Shown here piece after piece: positions 58,225 through 64,000 of a DNA stretch of 64,000 bases. The stretch is from Planctellipticum variicoloris. GTDB taxonomy: Bacteria; Planctomycetota; Planctomycetia; Planctomycetales; Planctomycetaceae. The stretch is taken from the NCBI RefSeq assembly GCF_030622045.1, contig NZ_CP130886.1:3671557-3735556 (forward strand), written 5' to 3'. The position numbers were made by a program, and so were the translations under genes. Positions within the stretch are counted from its first letter, which is position 1, and the number at the start of each line of letters is the position of its first letter. Below the pieces are notes generated by a model. It saw only the letters and a list, made by a program, of their open reading frames with translations. It did no database searches and was not told the DNA's origin.

Positions 58225-58237
58225 CGATTTCGCGCAG

Positions 58238-58261
58238 CCCAGGCGGAGCCTGGGAACGAGG
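58238..58261. repeat. Dispersed repeat, copy 2, right part
   Basis: CCCAGGCGGAGCCTGGGAAC and GAGG continue the repeat unit interrupted by the insertion sequence at 56540-58237, matching positions 54500-54524 of copy 1. Confidence 0.7.
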
Positions 58262-58331
58262 AGTGCTGTGGGGTTTCGAGTTGCGGGGCAGGACGCTCCA
58301 GGTTTTTGCGCGGGGCGTCGAGGCCGGCGCT

Positions 58332-58796
58332 TCAGATCCCATCCCCGCCCGTGAACGCGACGTCGAAGACTTCTTTGCGGGTCACCGGGGCCGTGGCGTA
58401 GACGATCGCCAGCGTGGCTTCGTCCATCCGGCGGGCGGTGTAGTTGCGGATGTCGAGCAGCACGCGGCGGAAGCGGCAGTGCCCTTCCTGGGAACAGGCT
58501 TCGTAGTGCGTGCTGGAGACACAGGCAATCGGCGCGAGCTGGCCGTCGAAGTGCCGGACCACCTGCCCCATCGTAATCTGTTCGGGCGGGCGACCGAGTT
58601 CGAACCCGCCGATCCGTCCCGGAATGCTCCGGACGATGCCGACGGACTTCAATTCGAGCATGATCTGTTCGAGGAACCGCCGCGGCACATCGTTCAGCTC
58701 GGCCAACTCCCGAATGGAAATCGGCCCTTCCCCCCGTCGTTCGACCAGCGTAAACAGAGCCCGCAGTGCATAATCCGATTTTCGCGACAGCTTCAT
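58332..58796 (-). CDS. Rrf2-family transcriptional regulator
   Basis: A 154-residue Rrf2 protein: MKLSRKSDYALRALFTL, the HTH SIRELAELNDVPRRFLEQIM and wing RIGGFELGR. Three cysteines (C92, C101, C107) lie where Fe-S-binding members have their ligands, so it may sense iron, sulfur or redox state. ATG at 58796 is preferred to 58838. It lies 102 bp after the sulfate transporter operon on the same strand, and regulators of this family (CymR type) control sulfur genes elsewhere; control of this operon is an inference. Confidence 0.9.
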   Translation of the reverse strand: MKLSRKSDYALRALFTLVERRGEGPISIRELAELNDVPRRFLEQIMLELKSVGIVRSIPGRIGGFELGRPPEQITMGQVVRHFDGQLAPIACVSSTHYEACSQEGHCRFRRVLLDIRNYTARRMDEATLAIVYATAPVTRKEVFDVAFTGGDGI

Positions 58797-58898
58797 CGCC
58801 GATTGCCCATCAAGCCGGTTGGAGATCGTTCTCAACATGCGTTGTAACGAAACGTCGGCATTGAACGCAACCCGCGGCCGGTTCAGGGCTTTCGAAGC

Positions 58899-59960
58899 TC
58901 AGATCACAAAGTCCTCGGGCATGAAAACCCGCATTCGCCGCGGCGAAACATACACCGTTTCGCCGATCGACGGTCGGAGATCGCTGTAGCGCTCCTGATT
59001 GAGGTCGACGTTGAGGGCGATGCCGAACTCCTCCGACCAGACCCTCAGCTTGGCAACTGAGCCGGCCGGGTTGATCTGCTGAATCTTGACCTCCAGCGAG
59101 TTCGTGCCGGCAGGCAGGCGGTGGAGATCGAGTTCGTGCGGACGGACGTAGGCCGTCGCATTCCGGCTGCCCACTTGCGGGTATTCCGGGCAGGCGATCT
59201 GCAGCCGGCCCATCAGCGCCATGCCGTTTTCGACGCGACCGTGGAACACGTTTACGTTTCCGAGAAAATCCATCACGAACGGCGTGGCGGGATGGTCGAA
59301 GACTTCCTGCGGCGTGCCGGCCTGTTCAATCCGGCCGCCGCGCATCACGACCACGCGGTCGGCGACTTCGAACGCCTCCTCCTGATCGTGAGTCACAAAC
59401 ACCGTCGTCAGATGGATCTCATCGTGGAGCTGCCGCAGCCATTGCCGGAGCTCCTGGCGGACCTTGGCGTCGAGGGCGCCGAACGGCTCGTCCAGCAGCA
59501 GAACACGGGGTTCGACCGCCAGCGCCCGCGCCAGGGCCACGCGCTGCCGCTGCCCCCCCGATAGCTGCGACGGGTATCGCTGTTCGAGGCCTTCCAGGCG
59601 GACCAGGTGCAGCAGTTCCCGCACCCGCTTGCCGATCGCGTCCTTGGGCTTCTTGCGGACCCGCATCCCGAACGCGACGTTCTCGAAAACCGACATGTGC
59701 CGGAACAGCGCGTAGTGCTGGAACACGAACCCCACCTGCCGATCGCGCGCCGCCGCATGCGTCACGTCTTCGTCGGCATAGCCGATCGTGCCGCTGTCGG
59801 CGGTTTCCAGGCCGGCAATGATCCGCAGCAGCGTCGTCTTGCCCGATCCGGAAGGCCCCAGCAGCGCCAGCAGTTCGCCGCCGGGAACGTCCAGGCTGAC
59901 GTCGCTCAGCGCGGTGAAGGAACCGTAGGTCTTATTCAGATTTCGGACGGCGATACTCAT
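58899..59960 (-). CDS. cysA: Sulfate ABC transporter ATP-binding protein CysA
   Basis: A 353-residue ABC ATPase: Walker [15 protein letters not shown]-loop [12 protein letters not shown], signature [16 protein letters not shown], Walker [13 protein letters not shown], and switch His in [12 protein letters not shown]. The C-terminal TOBE-like regulatory domain includes YVRPHELDL. It energises sulfate/thiosulfate import with CysT and CysW. Its ATG overlaps the cysW stop by 4 bp. It is the last transporter gene; the Rrf2 regulator follows. Confidence 0.95.
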   Translation of the reverse strand: MSIAVRNLNKTYGSFTALSDVSLDVPGGELLALLGPSGSGKTTLLRIIAGLETADSGTIGYADEDVTHAAARDRQVGFVFQHYALFRHMSVFENVAFGMRVRKKPKDAIGKRVRELLHLVRLEGLEQRYPSQLSGGQRQRVALARALAVEPRVLLLDEPFGALDAKVRQELRQWLRQLHDEIHLTTVFVTHDQEEAFEVADRVVVMRGGRIEQAGTPQEVFDHPATPFVMDFLGNVNVFHGRVENGMALMGRLQIACPEYPQVGSRNATAYVRPHELDLHRLPAGTNSLEVKIQQINPAGSVAKLRVWSEEFGIALNVDLNQERYSDLRPSIGETVYVSPRRMRVFMPEDFVI

Positions 59961-60874
59961 ACGGACTCCTCTTCGGCCGCGGCCTGTTCGTCGGCCCGGC
60001 TGGCCAGATCCTGGCGGGCCAGGCGTTCCAGCACGAGTTTGAATGTCAGCGTGGCCAGCGCCAGCAACGTCAGCAGCGATGCGACCGCGTACGATCCCGG
60101 GTTGTTGTATTCCTGGAACAGTTTTTCGACCCGCAGCGGCATGGTGTCGGTCTGACCGGCGATGTGCCCGGAGACTACGTACACCGCACCGAATTCTCCC
60201 ATCGCCCGCGCGTTGCAGAGGATGATGCCGTAGAACAGGCCCCACTTGATGTTGGGGAGCGTCACTCGCCAGAACATCTGCCAGCCGTTGGCCCCCAGAC
60301 TGATCGCCGCGACTTCTTCGTCGGATCCCTGGGCCTCCATGACGGGGATCAATTCCCGCGCCACGAAGGGCAGCGTCACAAAAGCCGTGACAAGAATCAG
60401 CCCCGGCAGCGAGAAGATGAGCTGAATGCCGTGATCCTTCAGCCACGGACCGAGATAGCCCTGGCGGCCGAACAGCAGCATGAACATCAGCCCCGCCACG
60501 ATCGGCGAAATCGCAAACGGCAGATCGATCAGCGTCGTCAGCAGCGTCCGTCCCGCGAAGCGGAACCGCGCGATCGCCCAGGCCGCCGCCAGGCCGAAGA
60601 TCACATTCATCACCACAGCGGCCGGAGCGACCAGCAGCGTCAACCAGATGGCGTGCCGCGTGTCTTTGTCGGCGGTCAGGTTCTTCCAGTAAGTCCCGGC
60701 CCCCGCGGCGAAGGCCTCGTAAAACACATTGGCCACGGGGATCACCACCAGCAGCCCCAGCGTGCCGATCGCCAGCGCGATCAGCGTCCAGCGGAGCCAC
60801 CACGGATCTTCCTGAGACCGCCGGCCGGTGGCGTGCCCCGCCGCTGCGACCAGCCCGCCCGGTTTAAGCGCCAT
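59957..60874 (-). CDS. cysW: Sulfate ABC transporter permease CysW
   Basis: A 305-residue permease with six membrane helices and the EAA-type coupling loop ([26 protein letters not shown] in two parts). [18 protein letters not shown] and [15 protein letters not shown] are typical of CysW. Its start overlaps the cysT stop by 11 bp and its end overlaps cysA, so the transporter genes are translationally coupled. N-terminal 25 residues are cytoplasmic and variable. Confidence 0.95.
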   Translation of the reverse strand: MALKPGGLVAAAGHATGRRSQEDPWWLRWTLIALAIGTLGLLVVIPVANVFYEAFAAGAGTYWKNLTADKDTRHAIWLTLLVAPAAVVMNVIFGLAAAWAIARFRFAGRTLLTTLIDLPFAISPIVAGLMFMLLFGRQGYLGPWLKDHGIQLIFSLPGLILVTAFVTLPFVARELIPVMEAQGSDEEVAAISLGANGWQMFWRVTLPNIKWGLFYGIILCNARAMGEFGAVYVVSGHIAGQTDTMPLRVEKLFQEYNNPGSYAVASLLTLLALATLTFKLVLERLARQDLASRADEQAAAEEESV

Positions 60875-61691
60875 AGCGCGACACCCTCCGTTCCAGCAAG
60901 TTGATCACGGCCAGCATCGCGAACGACGCCACCAGCAGCACCACGGCGATCGCCGTCGCTTCGGCGTAGGCGAATTCTTCGAGCCGGGAGACGATCAGCA
61001 CCGGAGCGATCTCGGTCTTGAAGGGCATGTTGCCCGAGACGAAGACCACCGACCCGTACTCCCCCAGCGCCCGCGCGAACGTCAGCGCGAAGCCCGTCAA
61101 CAAAGCCGGATAGAGCGGCGGCAGAATCACCCGGCGAAAGGTGAACCAGCGCGAAGCCCCGAGGCACGCCGCGGCGTCTTCGACCTCGGCATCCAGGCTT
61201 TCGAGGACCGGTTGCACCGTCCGGACGACGAACGGCAGGCCGATGAACGACAGCACCAGCACGATCGCCAGCTCGGAGTAGGCCCCCTTGATCCCCAGCG
61301 GGACCAGAAACTGCCCCAGCCAACCTTTTTCGACGTACAGATTCGAGTAGACCAGCCCCGCCACGGCCGTCGGCAGGGCGAAGGGGAGATCGACCAAGGC
61401 GTCGAAGACCGACTTCAGCGGGAACTCGTACCGCACCAGCACCCAGGCCAGCAGCAGCCCCAGCCAGCAGTCGATGACCGAGGCCGCCAGCGACGTGCGG
61501 AGCGTCAGCCAGTAGGCCGCCTGCGCCCGGTCGGTCCAGACCGCCCGGAAGAACTCCGCCGCCGTCAGCGAACTCGCCTTCAGAACGCACGCTGCGAGCG
61601 GTACGAGGACCAGCGCCGCCAGATACAGCACCGTCCAGCTCACGCTCAGTCGAAATCCCGGCAGAATCCGCCGTGCCGCCATGTTCTCCAC
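60864..61691 (-). CDS. cysT: Sulfate ABC transporter permease CysT
   Basis: A 275-residue permease with six membrane helices: DLPFALPTAVAGLVYSNLY, the coupling loop DAEVEDAAACLGASRWFTFR and ARALGEYGSVVFVSGN are diagnostic of CysT/CysU. It forms the membrane channel with CysW. The ATG at 61691 follows the substrate-binding protein gene by 49 bp; a start at residue 4 is also possible. Confidence 0.95.
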   Translation of the reverse strand: MENMAARRILPGFRLSVSWTVLYLAALVLVPLAACVLKASSLTAAEFFRAVWTDRAQAAYWLTLRTSLAASVIDCWLGLLLAWVLVRYEFPLKSVFDALVDLPFALPTAVAGLVYSNLYVEKGWLGQFLVPLGIKGAYSELAIVLVLSFIGLPFVVRTVQPVLESLDAEVEDAAACLGASRWFTFRRVILPPLYPALLTGFALTFARALGEYGSVVFVSGNMPFKTEIAPVLIVSRLEEFAYAEATAIAVVLLVASFAMLAVINLLERRVSRYGA

Positions 61692-61740
61692 CCCTTGTCA
61701 GACCGTCGTCAGCCGCTGCGTTGTCGCTCACGGCCGCGGG

Positions 61741-62787
61741 CTATTTGTCGGCCCCGCGGCTGGCCGGGTGGTAAATCTGATCGAAGATTCCGCCTTCGGC
61801 GAAGAACGTCTTCTGCGCTTCGTCCCAGCTTCCGGAGATCTTCGACAGCGGAAACAGTTCGATCGTCGGGAACTGCCCGGCGTGCTTCGCCAGGATGTCC
61901 GGGTCGGTCGGCCGAAAGAAATGCTTCGCGATGATTTCCTGACCGGCGGGCGTGTAGAGGAACTTCAGATAGGCTTCGGCGGCGTTCCGCGTCCCCTTCT
62001 GATCGACAACCTTGTCGACGACCGTCATGTGAGGTTCGTGCAGAATGCTGATCGAGGGATAAACGATTTCGACGGCGCCCTTCGACTCCTGGACTTCGAG
62101 GTAGGCTTCGCTCTCCATCGCCAGATGGACGTCGCCGATCCCTTTCTGGGCGAACGTCGTCGTCGCCCCGCGGGCGCCGGTGTCGAGGACCGGCACCTGC
62201 AGGTAGAGTTTGCGGAGCAGTTCCCGCGCATCCGCTTCGGAACCGCCCCGCAGGACGACGCTACCCCAGGCGGCCAGCAGGCTCAATCGGCCGTTGCCGG
62301 ACGTCTTGGGATTGGGGGTGATGATCTCGGTGCCGGGCCGAACCAGGTCGCCCCAGTCCTTGATCGCCTTGGGGTTTCCCTTGCGGACCACAAACACCAC
62401 GGTGGAGGTATAGGGGAGCGAGCGGTTCGGCAGCCCGTCGTCCCAGCCTTCACGGAGCAGTCCCTGCTTGCGGAGGGCGTCGGTATCGGGCCAGAGCGAC
62501 AGCGTCGCCACATCGGCTTCCAGGCCGTCGATAATGGCCCGGGCCTGACTCCCCGACGCGGCGTGCGACTGCTTGATCTCCAGGTCCACCCCGGTCTCCG
62601 CTTTGTACAGCGGGACGAAGGCCTCGTTGAGATCCCGCCAGAGCTCCCGGGTGGGATCGTAAGAGACGTTGAGCAGTTCGAGCCTGGCGGGCGCCCCGGC
62701 CGCCTTTTCCGGGCTTGGGCCACTGCAACCGGCCAGCAGCAGCAGCAGGGCGAAGAACAGCGTCAGCGAACGTTCGGGAGCGGGCAT
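61741..62787 (-). CDS. sbp: Sulfate ABC transporter substrate-binding lipoprotein
   Basis: A 348-residue binding protein. A lipobox (LLLLAGCSG) indicates membrane anchoring rather than a free periplasmic protein. Family segments are LLNVSYDPTRELWRDLNEAF, ARAIIDGLEADVATLSLWPD and NPKTSGNGRLSLLAAWG. It captures sulfate or thiosulfate for CysTWA and is the first gene of the operon. A relatively A/T-rich stretch upstream (about 62850-62890) probably holds the promoter; hexamers there are weak (TTGCTC, 17 bp, AATAAA). Confidence 0.94.
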   Translation of the reverse strand: MPAPERSLTLFFALLLLLAGCSGPSPEKAAGAPARLELLNVSYDPTRELWRDLNEAFVPLYKAETGVDLEIKQSHAASGSQARAIIDGLEADVATLSLWPDTDALRKQGLLREGWDDGLPNRSLPYTSTVVFVVRKGNPKAIKDWGDLVRPGTEIITPNPKTSGNGRLSLLAAWGSVVLRGGSEADARELLRKLYLQVPVLDTGARGATTTFAQKGIGDVHLAMESEAYLEVQESKGAVEIVYPSISILHEPHMTVVDKVVDQKGTRNAAEAYLKFLYTPAGQEIIAKHFFRPTDPDILAKHAGQFPTIELFPLSKISGSWDEAQKTFFAEGGIFDQIYHPASRGADK

Positions 62788-63110
62788 TGGGCCACCATCA
62801 CTTCGGGCTGGAAACAGATGTCACGGCGAAGAGAGATCGACCGTTCGGCCAACCCCACGATAATTCCATGACTTTATTGGTGGTAGTTTGTCGGAGAGCA
62901 ATGGCGGATGCAACCATAACCGGCGGAATCTGCCTCCCGACAACGCAAAGCACGGAGGAATCCCTGACGAAATTCTTCGTTAATCGTTTTGTGACAGACA
63001 TTTGAGGCACATTGCGCAATGGACTGAGCCGGATGAATCGTAGATGGGATTTCGCGTGGCGGCGGTTTGGGTTGGCCTGGAAAAATCTCCGACTGCTTCA
63101 GTGCGGACTC

Positions 63111-63138
63111 TTGACAATCCGGCGATCACAAATACAAT
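63111..63138 (+). promoter_or_regulatory. Sigma70-type promoter of the third DUF1559 gene
   Basis: TTGACA, 16 bp, TACAAT. The -35 is perfect and the -10 has one mismatch. Transcription would start near 63145, giving a leader of about 200 nt to the GTG at 63349. The rest of 62788-63110 holds only the sulfate operon's upstream region; no gene is seen. Confidence 0.78.
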
Positions 63139-63146
63139 CCCGACTC

Positions 63147-63158
63147 AATTGGTGATCG
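63147..63158 (+). promoter_or_regulatory. Shared leader motif, copy 3
   Basis: AATTGGTGATCG, identical over 12 bases to 46149-46160, placed 8 bp after the -10 box. A partial opposite arm (GATCACA) lies upstream at about 63124-63130, inside the promoter spacer. Confidence 0.55.
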
Positions 63159-63348
63159 AATTGTCGATTTCATTGCCATCGGAATGACGCCTGCAACCCG
63201 CAAACTCGGAATGCCGCACCGGCCGTCAAATCAGGGCCATCGCCGGAAAGGGAAAACCATGCTGTGTTGTCGCTGAGCCCCTCCCTCCCCCTCGACATCC
63301 GCCAGCTTTCGTGCATCAACCACAACCGAGAAGATTCGGAGATCCGCC

Positions 63349-64000
63349 GTGAAGAAACTGTCTGTCCCGCCGATGAAGCCGAGCCCGCTGCGGGCGGCCT
63401 TCACCCTGATCGAGCTGCTCGTCGTGATCGCCATCATCGCGATCCTGATCGCGCTGCTCCTCCCCGCCGTCCAGCAGGCCCGCGAAGCTGCGCGGCGCAC
63501 GCAATGCCGTAACAATCTCAAGCAGATCGGGCTGGCCTTCCACAATTTCGAGAGCACCTACACCTACTTGCCGACCAGCCTGCGTCCGCCCACCGCCAAC
63601 ACGGTCCGACTGGCCCTGCTCACCGAATTGCTCCCCTACATCGAACAGGCCCCGTTGTTCAACAATTACAACCAGACGATTAACTGGAGCGTCGGGACCA
63701 ACATTCCGATCTCGCAGACGAGAATTGCGGCCTTTCAGTGCCCGTCCGACGTCGATGCGGGGGTGCTCGACACGGCGCCGCCCGGAAGTGCGTTCACTCC
63801 CAATATCGCGTCGACGAGCAGCTACTCCCCGATCTTTGGAATCGCCCCCGGAGTCTTCACGATCACCCTGGGGATTCCCGCCCCGGGCACGTTCGTCGAC
63901 CCGGCCGAACAGGCGCAGGGACTGGCCGCTCCTTACACGTACGTGGCGGGGTTCTTCCCCAAGAACGCGACCATCGATCCCGTCACCGGCCTGAAAACGC
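63349..64000 (+). CDS. DUF1559 prepilin-like protein, 3' end beyond window
   Basis: The frame starts with GTG 63349 (a CGGAG site 8 nt upstream; ATG 63373 is an alternative) and runs open to the window end, 217 codons. [20 protein letters not shown] gives the prepilin segment, here with Ala rather than Gly before the Phe. [20 protein letters not shown] and CPSDVDAG follow as in the family. It lacks the BON domain of the protein at 46585. The C-terminal H-x9-DG motif would lie outside the window. The gene has its own strong promoter and leader motif. Confidence 0.9.
   Translation, partial: MKKLSVPPMKPSPLRAAFTLIELLVVIAIIAILIALLLPAVQQAREAARRTQCRNNLKQIGLAFHNFESTYTYLPTSLRPPTANTVRLALLTELLPYIEQAPLFNNYNQTINWSVGTNIPISQTRIAAFQCPSDVDAGVLDTAPPGSAFTPNIASTSSYSPIFGIAPGVFTITLGIPAPGTFVDPAEQAQGLAAPYTYVAGFFPKNATIDPVTGLKT

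Larger units (their letters stand above)
56540..58237. mobile_element. Insertion sequence of unassigned family inside a palindromic repeat
   Basis: The termini CTGCGCGAAATC (56540) and GATTTCGCGCAG (58226-58237) are exact inverted repeats, with a few further matching bases inward. The element is about 1.7 kb. It is flanked on both sides by CCCAGGCGGAGCCTGGG (56523-56539; 58238-58254), so it inserted in, or duplicated, the palindrome of the dispersed repeat. It carries two overlapping reading frames that probably make one transposase. Confidence 0.8.

Noticed and set aside
62850-62890. ATTGGTGGTAG on the plus strand as a fourth copy of the leader motif
   Set aside because: It differs at the eighth base, lies in the wrong orientation for the sulfate operon, and has no promoter in front on the plus strand.

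Overview
The window is a GC-rich chromosomal segment, almost certainly from a member of the Planctomycetota (Planctomycetales-like). The evidence is its family content: three DUF1559 prepilin-like proteins, two DUF1501 proteins, a PSCyt/PSD1 cytochrome protein, a Tat-exported Gfo/Idh/MocA oxidoreductase, and an ECF sigma factor with a very long C-terminal extension. I saw no rRNA, tRNA or CRISPR array.

Layout. 1-7532 (minus) is a chemotaxis operon cheA-cheW-mcp-cheRD-cheB-cheX in which CheR and CheD are one polypeptide. 7640-8425 is a decayed ISAs1-type transposase, followed by an AraC regulator. 10491-12179 is a hybrid histidine kinase. 12819-15044 is an ECF sigma factor fused to a transmembrane segment and secretin-N-like domains. 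15190-19485 holds DUF1501, Gfo/Idh/MocA and Ntn-hydrolase genes. 19612-28145 (minus) is a complete cbb3 oxidase operon (ccoNO fusion, Q, P, G, H, a TauE/SafE-like protein, I, S). Directly upstream on the same strand are a globin-coupled histidine kinase, a single-domain response regulator and an NtrC-type sigma54 activator. A good -24/-12 promoter and a palindrome lie in front of ccoNO, so these genes look like an oxygen-sensing circuit for the high-affinity oxidase.

32285-32926 is a broken outer-membrane beta-barrel gene. 33164-35616 is a carboxymuconolactone decarboxylase / NmrA / SDR cluster beside a truncated ECF41-like sigma gene. Then come a cupin, an ArsR-SRPBCC pair, a large Lhr-type helicase, a PQQ-propeller fragment next to an ISAzo13-type transposase remnant, and cysK-yezD. 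44862-50152 holds a small unknown gene, a Cys-rich protein and two tandem [DUF1559 + lipoprotein] modules, the first with an N-terminal BON domain. 50282-54376 is a PSD1-DUF1501 pair. 54621-58261 contains two insertion sequences; the second sits exactly inside a dispersed palindromic repeat and has a possible +1 frameshift in its transposase. 58332-62787 (minus) is a sulfate ABC transporter operon (substrate-binding protein, cysT, cysW, cysA) with an Rrf2 regulator. The window ends inside a third DUF1559 gene.

Five or more broken genes and two IS remnants show recent turnover. Three promoters of unrelated genes (45077 minus, 46257/46585 plus, 63349 plus) share the short motif ATTGGTGAT just downstream of their -10 boxes, which suggests a common operator or leader element.
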